In this document: piece by piece, positions 52,784-61,044 of the stretch | Layout of the letters: each line of letters starts with the position of its first letter | Position numbering within the stretch: the first letter of the stretch is position 1 | DNA from: Lactiplantibacillus daoliensis | GTDB lineage: Bacteria > Bacillota > Bacilli > Lactobacillales > Lactobacillaceae | Direction: 5' to 3' | Assembly: GCF_005405005.1 (NCBI RefSeq) | Contig: NZ_BJDH01000004.1 | Span: 1-64,000 of the forward strand | DNA length: 64,000 bases | Position numbers and translations under genes: made by a program | The notes under the pieces: generated by a model | What the model was told of the DNA's origin: nothing | Seen by the model: only the letters and a program-made list of their open reading frames with translations | Databases searched by the model: none

Positions 52784-55777
52784 TTAATCTTGAGCATGCT
52801 TGCCACGACGATAACCAGCAAAACCGAACAAACTGATCACAGCGGTCAATCCCAGCAGGAACATTCCTCGACTTTGATCGGTGGCATCACCAGTTTGTGG
52901 TAATTGTTGGCCTTCAGCGGCTTTGCGGGCAACCCGACTCATGGTCGTTGCGGCCGGCGTAACCGTGGCGGTATTAGCGGTTTGCTTTAAACCGGTGTTA
53001 TCGGTCGCTACCTTGATAATATTACCGTACGCATCAACCATTTGACCGTTAACGACTTTCCAGCCATTGACGACTTGGTTGTGACTGTCAAGGACTTGAT
53101 CGCCAGCAATGTGATATCCGTTTGCTTGGGCCGCCTTTTCGCTGGCAAGCCGATGTTGTTCACGGGCAACATTTTCGGCCAAGGTCTCGGCGTCCTGAGC
53201 TGATTTCAAGTTGGCTTTCGCCGTTGCGAGTTCGGCTTCGGCAGTCTTCAAGTTAGCATTGGCTTGATCTAAGGTCGCTTTGGCTTGGGCAGTGGCGGGT
53301 TGTGTCGCTTCCAGCGCACTCTGAGCAGCTTTCAATGTGGTCTGAGCATCAGCATACTTATCCTGAGCAGCGGTTAAATCAGCCTGTGCTTTGGCTAAAC
53401 TAGCGTTGGCATCTGCTAAAACTTGTGGGGCATTCTCGAGCTTAGCTAAGGCAGCTTCAGCATCGGTAACGTCTTGGTTCGCTTTAACTAAAGCTGCCTT
53501 GGCCGTCGTGAGGGTCGTTTCATCACGGGTTAAGGTATCTTTGCTAGTCGTTAAATCAGCATTAGCGGTATCTAAAGCGGCTTGGGCTTTGGTTAAATTG
53601 TCAGCCGCAGTCGCAGCGGTCGCTTTAGCTGCATCTAAGGCCGCTTGCTTAACTTCAGGATCTTTCAAACTTTCTTGGTAGACGGCTTGAGCGTTCTTCA
53701 GGCTCGATTGAGCGGCCGTCAAATCCAGGTTAGCCCCCGCTAAATTATCATTAGCCGTCTTCAAGGCGGTTGCCGCAGCCGTTTGCTTGGCAACAGCATC
53801 ATTATGCGCAGTCGTTGCGGTGTTAACGGCATCCTTGGCATTGTTATAAGCAGTTTGGGCTGTTTGTAAGGCCGTCTGAGCGTCAGCGTGCGCGGCATTG
53901 GCCGCAGTTTCTTTATCAGAAGCGGCTTGGACCGCTGCCTTCAAAGCAGTGGTGTCAGCCGTTGAGGCAACTTTCAGTCCAGGGGTTGGCAAAACGGCCT
54001 TATTGTAGCTGCCTGGTGTGATGATGGCATCTTCCGTATCAGGGATGATTGCCATGCGGAAAACAAGTGGTGTGTTGCCGGTGTTTCCGAGTTTACTTTC
54101 CCACATGCCGAAGAAGCTATTGGCACCGTTCGGGTTGTTGTTAAGTTGTGCCTTAGTAATGCCTAAGACTTGCTTGCCAAGTAATTCATTAGCGTCACTC
54201 GTAACGGCAACGGATGGGTTTGAATACATTGAAGTACCTAAAATTTCAACAGGCTGTGTAATGTAGTAGTCAATCATGAATTGTTTGACATCTTTTAAGG
54301 TTAACGATTTCTTGATAATCCCGCCACTGTCAATAATACCGAAATCTTGATTGTCGGAATTGACGATTTTTGATAACATGCCTTTGGAAACACCAGTGCT
54401 ATTAGCCAAGTTGTTTAACGCCGTGGTGATATTGCCAGACATGCCAGTTAAAGTCTTGGCGATATCTTTGGCTTGTTGGTTAACTTCAACGTAACCGACA
54501 TCTGGAATGATGCCTAATTGGACCCGTAGTTCGTTAATCGCACCGGCTAAGGCTTGTTGTAATTCCGCAATTTCATCATTGTTCAAGGCTTCTAAGGCGT
54601 GGTTGTAACCGTCAGAATCATTTTGGGTGCTGAATGATTTGGAATCATTAGCTGTGTTACCGGTGTAGCTGATTTTGATTGCACCGTTATCAATTTGATT
54701 ACCAAGCGCGTTGCCGATAGCGGTCATGTCATTAGTTAAGGTTCCGGTAGCGGCACCGGCTTTGGAATCTTTGATGTAGTTTTGTACGGCACCACGGAAG
54801 GCTTGTGAGACCGATACCGACGCGTTAGTCGGCGTGCTGACACTCGTTTGAGCGGCGTTTAAAGCGTTTTGCGCAGCAACCACGGCAGCGTGAGCATCAC
54901 TAGCCGCCGTCCCCTTCGCAGCTTCATCACTAGTGGCATTGTTCAAAGTCGTGTTAGCGGCATTTTGAGCATCCGTCTTTGTTGCCAAATCATTGGCTGT
55001 ATCGGTGACGTTCTGGTCAGCAGCAGTTTTATCAGCGGTGGCGGTATCAACTTTTTGTTGCGCGTCCGTTTGATTTTGTGTCGCAGTGTCAACATTATTC
55101 TGAGCCTTGTCAACATTTGCTTGAGCCGCAGCGGTGTCCATAGCCGTTTCGGCATCAGTTACAGCCTGATCAGCACTAGCTTTGTCAGTCGTAGCAGTCT
55201 TTTGAGCATCCGTGGCAGTGTCAACCGTCTTTTGGTTATCGGCAACGGTTTGGGTATCCGTATCAACTGTTTTCTGCGCTGAGTCTTGTGCTGCTTGGGC
55301 ATCGGTTTGCGTTTGCTTCGCTGAATCAATGGTTGATTGGGCATCAGCCTTTGCTTCTGGTGTCGCCGCATCGGCATCTTTTTGGGCTTGATCCGTGGCA
55401 GCTTGATTTTGATCGACCGTCTTTTGACTATTATCAACGTCAGTTTTAGCGTCTGACACGCTCTTAGTTGCTTGATCAACGGCCTTTTGAGCAGCAGCCG
55501 TCTTACCCGCAGCAGTATCGTAGTTACCTTGTGCTGCCGATTGGTCTTGCTTAGCACTATCAACATTTGATTGCGCGTCATTGACATTTGACTGTGCTGA
55601 TTCGACCGGTGTTTGACTCTTAGTGGTCGTCTTCGCGGTGGCGGTCACTGAAGTGTCAGTCGTGGCTGTTGCAGTATCGGCATGTGCCGTTGTCGTAACG
55701 ACCCCCGTCGTAGCTAAAGCAGCTGTCGCCGTTGCAGCGGCCATTACAAGCTTGTGATTTTTAACATTCTTATTCAT
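52784..55777 (-). CDS. LPQTG-anchored coiled-coil surface protein with SEC10/PgrA-like domain
   Basis: This 997-residue protein has a signal peptide (residues 1-33, ending AHA before Asp), a long heptad-rich region (about 55-320) full of A, D, Q, T and K with repeated VDxA/QKTVD units, then a globular part (about 330-620; SVSQAFRGAVQNYI, YTGNTANDSKSF, QLGIIPDVGYVEVN) that resembles the SEC10/PgrA surface exclusion domain. A second coiled-coil (about 640-870) leads to a sortase signal LPQTGDATDQS (from about 956), membrane helix and basic tail. It is thus a wall-bound rod with a head. The domain name is by similarity of layout; adhesion or aggregation is inferred. It is monocistronic, the minus-strand frames inside are repeat shadows. 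Confidence 0.88.
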   Translation of the reverse strand: MNKNVKNHKLVMAAATATAALATTGVVTTTAHADTATATTDTSVTATAKTTTKSQTPVESAQSNVNDAQSNVDSAKQDQSAAQGNYDTAAGKTAAAQKAVDQATKSVSDAKTDVDNSQKTVDQNQAATDQAQKDADAATPEAKADAQSTIDSAKQTQTDAQAAQDSAQKTVDTDTQTVADNQKTVDTATDAQKTATTDKASADQAVTDAETAMDTAAAQANVDKAQNNVDTATQNQTDAQQKVDTATADKTAADQNVTDTANDLATKTDAQNAANTTLNNATSDEAAKGTAASDAHAAVVAAQNALNAAQTSVSTPTNASVSVSQAFRGAVQNYIKDSKAGAATGTLTNDMTAIGNALGNQIDNGAIKISYTGNTANDSKSFSTQNDSDGYNHALEALNNDEIAELQQALAGAINELRVQLGIIPDVGYVEVNQQAKDIAKTLTGMSGNITTALNNLANSTGVSKGMLSKIVNSDNQDFGIIDSGGIIKKSLTLKDVKQFMIDYYITQPVEILGTSMYSNPSVAVTSDANELLGKQVLGITKAQLNNNPNGANSFFGMWESKLGNTGNTPLVFRMAIIPDTEDAIITPGSYNKAVLPTPGLKVASTADTTALKAAVQAASDKETAANAAHADAQTALQTAQTAYNNAKDAVNTATTAHNDAVAKQTAAATALKTANDNLAGANLDLTAAQSSLKNAQAVYQESLKDPEVKQAALDAAKATAATAADNLTKAQAALDTANADLTTSKDTLTRDETTLTTAKAALVKANQDVTDAEAALAKLENAPQVLADANASLAKAQADLTAAQDKYADAQTTLKAAQSALEATQPATAQAKATLDQANANLKTAEAELATAKANLKSAQDAETLAENVAREQHRLASEKAAQANGYHIAGDQVLDSHNQVVNGWKVVNGQMVDAYGNIIKVATDNTGLKQTANTATVTPAATTMSRVARKAAEGQQLPQTGDATDQSRGMFLLGLTAVISLFGFAGYRRGKHAQD

Positions 55778-56104
55778 ATCTAAAAACCTCTCCTTGTTAA
55801 CTTAATTAATTTAAATCCAAAAACGTCAACCTAATTTAGGCCCTGACCCGTCCAATTGGAACAGTCGGAATGTGCCAATGGTCTGACGAGTCCAAACAAT
55901 GATTAAACCAAAAACCTCTAAATTTTCCGACCCATATCACGCCCCGCCTACACTTGATAATTTTAATAATTAATTAAGACCTATTTGTCTTATGTGTCTA
56001 TTAGAACACTTATTTTATAATCCGACAAGAACTTCTTTTGTACTCTAAAAATATTTAGCCTTTGTTGTAAGTAGGATAAATTATGACAAGGGGGTATTTT
56101 ATGT
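55778..56104. other. Intergenic between surface protein and XRE gene
   Basis: The 327-base divergent region holds promoters but no gene. TATAAT at 56016-56021 is a possible -10 for the XRE gene, without a good -35. The surface-protein side carries GAGAGGTTTTTAG before its ATG. AT-rich composition compared with the flanks. Confidence 0.35.
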
Positions 56105-56443
56105 ATGGATAACAACGTTGGCGCCAACATTGCACAGGAACGACATAACCAGGGCATGACCCAAGAACAATTAGCAGAGTTGAGCGATTTAACGATCAAT
56201 TATCTGTCTAAAGTTGAACGGGGCGCCGCTAAGCAAATTAGTGCAAACACTTTATATAAACTCTCCAAAGCCCTTGGACTGTCGATGGACTCATTAATGA
56301 CTGGCACGAACACACAGCCCATTGATCAGGGTGGGCCGAATCAGCGGCAACTAAACACCTATTTGAATCGATTGACTGACAAATCGCGGGAAGAAATAAG
56401 CAAACAAGTTTTAGAATTATTAAAAGTGAGTCAAACTGAATAA
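56105..56443 (+). CDS. XRE-family HTH transcriptional regulator
   Basis: This 112-residue protein has an XRE HTH in RHNQGMTQEQLAELSDLTINYLSKVERGAAKQISANTLYKLSKALG (residues about 12-57). The C-terminal part (70-112) is helical and acidic, perhaps for dimerisation. AAGGGGG lies 10 bases before the ATG. It diverges from the surface protein gene, which it may control; it may equally be a remnant of a mobile element. A perfect terminator follows. Confidence 0.83.
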   Translation: MDNNVGANIAQERHNQGMTQEQLAELSDLTINYLSKVERGAAKQISANTLYKLSKALGLSMDSLMTGTNTQPIDQGGPNQRQLNTYLNRLTDKSREEISKQVLELLKVSQTE

Positions 56444-56484
56444 ACCTTATGTACTTTACTGGGGTAAATATTTCCTTTACGAAA

Positions 56485-56522
56485 AAAAGACAAGCTGATT
56501 TTAGATAATCAGCTTGTCTTTT
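56485..56522. terminator. Terminator after XRE gene
   Basis: A perfect 16-bp stem (56485-56500 with 56507-56522) with A and T tracts. Confidence 0.92.
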
Positions 56523-56607
56523 CCTCTATATTGGATATTTCAAAAACAAAATTGTCAGTCACGCCTGTATTTCTTTGACCGAGTTTCTCCGTTTAATAGG
56601 CAATTTT

Positions 56608-56644
56608 ATGACTAATAACTTGCCACTTTGTTAGTCATTTTTTA
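56608..56644 (+). terminator. Second terminator-like hairpin
   Basis: ATGACTAA (56608-56615) pairs perfectly with 56631-56638, followed by six T. No gene lies between it and the terminator at 56485, so it may end a small RNA; otherwise the 319 bases to the next gene show nothing. Confidence 0.5.
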
Positions 56645-56762
56645 CGAGTACTAACCATGACGGTACTCAGTACTGGTATTTCCCGTGCCTCTCCTTGTTA
56701 CCATAAACATAGCGTGAATAACCGTAGTCTCAGAAAAAAACTTCAAGGAGATTTATCAAATA

Positions 56763-57011
56763 ATGACTAATTACCCAGAAATCATTGCTCAAGTTGTGGA
56801 TGACTTGGAAGACCAAGCAGGAATCATCCTGACCCCACAACAACTATACACTTTGCAACAAACACATCAGATTAGTCTTAAACAGTCTGAGTTAGCACCC
56901 TACAATATTGCTGGGATTAAACACTATCTGAAACAAATTCCTACCAAAGTACGCTACAGGAACTGTTACAAGAATTTAGCAAATGGTCGTTTAGTCATTG
57001 TAATCGCTTAA
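56763..57011 (+). CDS. Small protein of unknown family, paralogue B
   Basis: This 82-residue protein is the shorter relative of that at 52326: DDLEDQAGIILTPQQL, LQQTHQI, YNIAGIKHYL and a C-terminal hydrophobic strand (LVIVIA) are shared. The ATG has AAGGAG at 56745-56750 with a good spacer. It has no recognised domain or ligand site. The strong similarity of independent copies with good ribosome binding sites suggests both are made. The next 290 bases contain no gene. Confidence 0.7.
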   Translation: MTNYPEIIAQVVDDLEDQAGIILTPQQLYTLQQTHQISLKQSELAPYNIAGIKHYLKQIPTKVRYRNCYKNLANGRLVIVIA

Positions 57012-57303
57012 CGACTTACAACATACGTAGCCCAATAAAGAGAAATTCACCCATTCTCCTACTTGTATCTATCATCTTCAAAATAGACTTCGACTCTCAA
57101 AAAAGATCATCAGATATCCATTAAACACCATTTTTCAGAATTTAGTTACCTGCGTAAATTCCCAACTACCAAAAAGTTGCATATTCAATCGTTTTACACA
57201 GTACATTTTTTCTTGAATCCATGCAATAGTATAAAGTTTTTAGAATGTATCTCTAGCCCAACCACCTAGACCTATAGACCATTTACACGTTACTTTAAGA
57301 TTT

Positions 57304-57693
57304 TTAATAACCCTTTCGAGGGTGACAACTCGAATGATAATTTACACTTTGACTTGATACCTGTTCTTTGAGAATCTTAATATTTACGTCTTCCAATAAT
57401 ATAATAGTTTCATCTAGCAAACTATTTGTAGCAGTGAACACATACTTTTTAACAACCCTAATACCAGGCACAAACGAAATTGCATAAAGCCAAAAAATAA
57501 GAATTTCGAGTGCTATTCCTGTCCAAGAATTTGTTTTTGCAAATCCATTAACCGTGTATGCCAACATAACAGATAGAAAAATAGTTGTAATGCTCATAAA
57601 CGTTGCAAAAACAGTACCATTTTCTTTTCGCTGCTTTAGACGTCTCTCCTTTTCAATGTCAATGTATTTAGTAATTAAAGGCAGTGAATCCAT
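57304..57693 (-). CDS. Two-TM membrane protein of unknown function
   Basis: This 129-residue protein has a basic N-terminal part (IEKERRLKQRKENGTV), two hydrophobic helices (about 28-50, 58-80; FATFMSITTIFLSVMLAY and ALEILIFWLYAISFVP), then a helical tail (INILLEDVNIKILKEQ-like). Codon use is AT-rich, unlike the housekeeping neighbours, indicating recent acquisition. The ribosome binding site is poor. It lies 43 bases after the broken gene at 57737 on the same strand, probably its former partner. Not recognised. Confidence 0.55.
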   Translation of the reverse strand: MDSLPLITKYIDIEKERRLKQRKENGTVFATFMSITTIFLSVMLAYTVNGFAKTNSWTGIALEILIFWLYAISFVPGIRVVKKYVFTATNSLLDETIILLEDVNIKILKEQVSSQSVNYHSSCHPRKGY

Positions 57694-57736
57694 TTGTTGC
57701 TGTTAAAAAAAAATGTAAAAAGTATTAATCATTTCA

Positions 57737-57977
57737 TCATCTGTTTTTTTTTATTGAAGAACGTCCATATTTATACAAGCTAAGCCATATTAGCACTATC
57801 AAAGTAGCCCAAATCGCTACAAAAATCCATACTCCTTCAAGACTACTGGCCGATGTCAAAATCAGGACAAAGATAAAACACCATAACCGCATAACTCGCA
57901 CTACCTAATCGGGCATACGACTCCGCCCGATTTACGTTTGTTAGATTACCAACTACACCTTCAATTGCTTCAACATC
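57737..57977 (-). pseudogene. Frameshifted small two-TM protein gene
   Basis: From the ATG at 57977 (GGTGGAG 13 bases up) the frame runs 44 codons, MLKQLKGVVGNLTNVNRAES to a stop at 57843. Removing one T from the TTTT run near 57870 opens a continuous product of about 79 residues that ends with two hydrophobic segments (FIFVLILTSASSLEGVW, FVAIWATLIVLIWLSLY) and a basic tail. That fits one disrupted membrane gene, directly upstream of the 129-residue membrane protein. Other starts are possible; a sequencing error cannot be excluded. Confidence 0.55.
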
Positions 57978-58161
57978 TCTCATATGTTTCTCCACCCTAA
58001 CACGTCTTTTAATTAGATACTACATTACTTTCACTCATCAACATTAATTAGTCAATGATATTTTACAAGCAATTATCCTTCTAATTTTGGTTTATTTCCA
58101 TTGCAGAAATGTCCACTTGATTGCTTCTGTCAGTAGTTATCTCACTTGATTTTGCATGTCA

Positions 58162-58219
58162 TTCTTTGAATCAGGCCAATAAAAACCCAGTGAGGTTTTT
58201 ATTGGCCTGATTCAAAGAA
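58162..58219. repeat. Perfect 26-bp inverted repeat with 6-base loop
   Basis: The arms at 58162-58187 and 58194-58219 are perfectly complementary, with loop CAGTGA. Such a long perfect arm is unusual for an ordinary terminator, and the T-run lies inside the stem rather than after it. One arm is at the end of a coding relic (58171-58320). Confidence 0.9.
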
Positions 58220-58320
58220 CGCTCATAAATTGGACTGACTTGACCCATATCTAAATTTGTTCCATCTTGCAACAATTCAACCAGTGCACGTTCCTGGGAG
58301 TTCGCTCGTATAGGGTTCAC
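58171..58320 (-). pseudogene. Coding relic, 3' end of a decayed gene
   Basis: On the minus strand a frame from a GTG at 58320 to a TGA at 58171 reads as plausible protein (NPIRANSQERALVELLQDG, LDMGQVSPIYERSLNQANK) with no upstream start or ribosome binding site; codons further up are broken. It looks like the last 49 residues of a lost gene. The family is not recognised. Confidence 0.35.
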
Positions 58321-58592
58321 TAATTGTTGATATAAGTTTGCTTAACAACAAGGTTTTCCGATAATTTATAGCCTCACTAGAATGCCATTTATATCTGGTA
58401 AATGAATCGATTCGACATTGAATTTTCGAAAAATTCTTCGCAAACTAGATTATTTAAAAAGTGAATGTTATCCATAATTCGTTATAGCATTCATTTCGCT
58501 AATCAATGAAGTCAAAAACTGCACATCTGACATATTCACTTCAAACGTGCACTGATTTTATTGTCGGTGTCATTTTTCGAAAAAGAATGGCT
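58321..58592. other. AT-rich stretch, no gene seen
   Basis: This stretch holds no convincing gene on either strand; it continues the eroding region and may contain further decayed codons. Confidence 0.4.
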
Positions 58593-58594
58593 AC

Positions 58595-58625
58595 AAAAAA
58601 AGCACCCAGCTCTTAAACTGAGTGC
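58595..58625 (-). terminator. Terminator after ctpA
   Basis: On the minus strand CACTCAG pairs with CTGGGTG (one wobble) followed by seven T. Confidence 0.82.
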
Positions 58626-58635
58626 CTCGTATATA

Positions 58636-60129
58636 CTATTCTGACATCAATTTCAACGCGGCATCATACGCTTTGTCATTATCACTGATTTTAGTAGCTA
58701 ATTCAGTTTCCAGCTTCGTCAACGTGTTCTTGTCAACGTTACCGGTCACTTGGATATTAGCGTGTTTTTGATAAGCCTTCACGGCAGCCGTCGTTGTACT
58801 ACCGAAGTAGCCATTGACGTCATCCTTGAAATAGCCCATCGCTTTCAAGTATTCTTGGAAGGTCTTCACATCATCGTTGACCTTGCCGGCTTTCAAGTCA
58901 TCCGGTTTACTGATAACCGTCAAACTCGCGTAACTCGGTTCAGTTGCTTTAATATCTGGGGTTAAGCCCTTCTTGTTGATCCAAGTGCCATCTGGCGTTA
59001 ACCATTTAGCCACCGTGATCTTCATTTCGGTCTTATCCTTAAAGCTCGTCACCGTTTGCACGGTCCCTTTACCGTAAGATTGCGAACCCACTAATTTAAC
59101 ATTAGCGGATTGATGTAATGCAGCGGAGAAGATTTCGGCGGCGGAAGCACTCCCACCATCAATTAAGACCGTGGTTGGCTTGGTTTCCTTGAACCCGCCA
59201 TCGTACTTCTTACCGGCAACGTATTTTTCGGCTTGGGCACCACGCGGCTGCACTTGCATGATGGTCTTCCCATTCTTCAAGAACATGGAGGCCATCTTCA
59301 AGGCCGCCGTCATCAAACCACCCGGATTGCCCCGCATGTCAATGACTAACTTCTTCGCGCCTTTTTTGTCCAGGGCCTTCAAAGCCGTCTTGAATTCCTT
59401 AGCCGTATTCGTTGAGAAGGTCGAAACGGTAATATAACCGATCTTCTTGTCACCACCGACCAGTTTGTAATTCACGGTCGTCACTGGAATTTTGGCCCGC
59501 TTCAAGTTAACCGTGAACGTCTTACCAGCACGCTCAATCTCAAGTGAGACGGACGTCCCAACTTTCCCACGCATTAAATTAACGGCTTGGGTCAACGTCT
59601 TGCCGGCAATCGACTTGCCATTCACTTTTTTGATGACATCTTTAGGCTTCAAGCCAGCCTTTTTAGCAGGTGTATCTGCGATTGGCGAGATGATTTGTAT
59701 ATAGCTCCCAGCCTTTTGCACCTGAGCACCAATCCCGGAGAACGAACTATCAATTGTATCATTCAAGCTCTCAGTCTCACTTTTATCCATGTACTCAGAG
59801 AACTTATCACCCAGCGAACTGACCATCCCATTGATGGCACCGTTCGCCAATTTATTCGAGTTAACGGGTTCATAGTAGTTATCACTGATCGTTGCGTAAA
59901 CTGATTGAATCTTCTGCATCGCACTGTTCGTTTGTTGCATACTATTGATCTGTCGCGTCACCGCACGACCTAGGACCCAATAAGTCCCGCCAATCCCAAT
60001 CACGAGTGCCGCAATCACCGAGAGAATATAGGTCCATAGACCGACACGGCGCTTACCCTTTTTAGGCTTGACTGGTGGCTTAACACTTTCGTCCGTGTTT
60101 GTTGCTGTTTGCTTTGGTTGTTCTGGCAT
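58636..60129 (-). CDS. ctpA: S41-family C-terminal processing protease CtpA
   Basis: This 497-residue membrane-anchored protease has a basic proline-rich cytoplasmic head, one membrane helix (about 30-54), an N-terminal helical part, a PDZ domain (about 120-200; KKAGLKPKDVIKKVNGKSIAG), the S41 catalytic domain with nucleophile in DGGSASAAEIF (near 330) and the lysine in SYGKGTVQ (near 357), and a C-terminal peptidoglycan-binding-like domain (about 400-460; FQEYLKAMGYFKDDVNGYFG). The ATG at 60129 follows GAGGAG. It cleaves wall or envelope proteins. Confidence 0.94.
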   Translation of the reverse strand: MPEQPKQTATNTDESVKPPVKPKKGKRRVGLWTYILSVIAALVIGIGGTYWVLGRAVTRQINSMQQTNSAMQKIQSVYATISDNYYEPVNSNKLANGAINGMVSSLGDKFSEYMDKSETESLNDTIDSSFSGIGAQVQKAGSYIQIISPIADTPAKKAGLKPKDVIKKVNGKSIAGKTLTQAVNLMRGKVGTSVSLEIERAGKTFTVNLKRAKIPVTTVNYKLVGGDKKIGYITVSTFSTNTAKEFKTALKALDKKGAKKLVIDMRGNPGGLMTAALKMASMFLKNGKTIMQVQPRGAQAEKYVAGKKYDGGFKETKPTTVLIDGGSASAAEIFSAALHQSANVKLVGSQSYGKGTVQTVTSFKDKTEMKITVAKWLTPDGTWINKKGLTPDIKATEPSYASLTVISKPDDLKAGKVNDDVKTFQEYLKAMGYFKDDVNGYFGSTTTAAVKAYQKHANIQVTGNVDKNTLTKLETELATKISDNDKAYDAALKLMSE

Positions 60130-60159
60130 GCCAGACTCCTCTTTCCTCACTAAATTGGC

Positions 60160-60381
60160 TTAGGCTTCACTTGCCAAATAGGCCTGCCAGCTGTCATCGA
60201 AAATGGTCATCGATGGCAAATAACCAGCATTTAATTCTAAATATTGTGACACCTCGTGAAAATCCTTACTCTGTTTTGGAAATTGGGGATCGAAGAAGGC
60301 GTTATTAGCGAACTCGGCCTCGCTCTCCGTACTATCAGGATTCCGCTGGGTCATTAAATATTGATAAAACGTTTTGTGCAT
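60160..60381 (-). CDS. yozE: YozE SAM-like fold protein (UPF0346), second copy
   Basis: This 73-residue protein of the YozE family starts [15 protein letters not shown], with [26 protein letters not shown], the F-P-K-x-S-x-D-x-x-E-I-S-x-Y-L block, and [13 protein letters not shown]. The ATG at 60381 is 7 bases from GAGG; the GTG at 60387 is too close. It sits between ypmS and ctpA in a probable operon. Confidence 0.9.
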   Translation of the reverse strand: MHKTFYQYLMTQRNPDSTESEAEFANNAFFDPQFPKQSKDFHEVSQYLELNAGYLPSMTIFDDSWQAYLASEA

Positions 60382-60394
60382 GAACACGCCTCAC

Positions 60395-61030
60395 TTAGTT
60401 GGTCTTTGGAATGTGCATTTCAAAATTGAACTCATTGTTAGGAATATCTAATTTATCAACACTAAACCGGACATCATTTTTCCCAACGATTTTGTTCAAA
60501 TATAAGTTAATGGTCTTGTTTCTAGCGCTCAACTTAGCCCATTTTGGCAGCTTGTAGTTATTATTAATATAATTAATCACAAAGCTAATTGGCAACGACA
60601 TCGTTCCCACGGACAGCTTCGTAGCCTTTAGTGAGATATTACCGTCGCTAATAACTGTTGGCTGCATCGTAATGACAAACGACACATTTTGACCGAGGAC
60701 TTGGGTCGTCCCAAGTAAATAAGCTGCATCAGCCCGAACGACAAAGCGATATTTCAAATCTTGACCTTTTTGCAAATCAGTTAAGTAATAATCTGCTAAA
60801 GCGTTCAATTGATGCCGATTCATTTTAATTGGCACACTGGCGGCATCGGTCGTTTTGGTACTAGTGACCAATTGGGCTTCATTCGGTGTCCGAAAGACTT
60901 GGATCCCGAAGTACGCGCCACCGCCTAAAATAAGGGCTAGTAAGATAATCGCCAGCCATTTCCAAAAATTAACGGGACCACGGGACTTTTTCTCAACCGG
61001 TTGTTTTGCTGCCCGTTTTGCTTCTCTCAT
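60395..61030 (-). CDS. ypmS: DUF2140 family protein, YpmS-like
   Basis: This 211-residue protein has a basic N-terminus, a single membrane helix (about 23-46) and an outer domain with LNALADYYLTDLQKG, YLLGTTQVLGQNVSFVITMQPTV and LSVGTMSLPISFVINYINNNYKLPKW, typical of DUF2140. It lies 14 bases after the GDSL lipase gene ypmR, the usual pair. Function unknown, presumably at the envelope. Confidence 0.88.
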   Translation of the reverse strand: MREAKRAAKQPVEKKSRGPVNFWKWLAIILLALILGGGAYFGIQVFRTPNEAQLVTSTKTTDAASVPIKMNRHQLNALADYYLTDLQKGQDLKYRFVVRADAAYLLGTTQVLGQNVSFVITMQPTVISDGNISLKATKLSVGTMSLPISFVINYINNNYKLPKWAKLSARNKTINLYLNKIVGKNDVRFSVDKLDIPNNEFNFEMHIPKTN

Positions 61031-61044
61031 CTAAACGCCCTTCC

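Noticed and set aside
52784-55777. Long frames on the opposite strand and other frames inside the surface protein (for example 54869-55282 and 55159-55587)
   Set aside because: They are shadows of the repetitive Ala/Asp/Gln/Thr codons, have no ribosome binding sites and low-complexity content.
31319-58620. CRISPR array or CRISPR-like repeats in the gene-free stretches
   Set aside because: The repeats are inverted, not direct and regularly spaced, and no cas genes are present.
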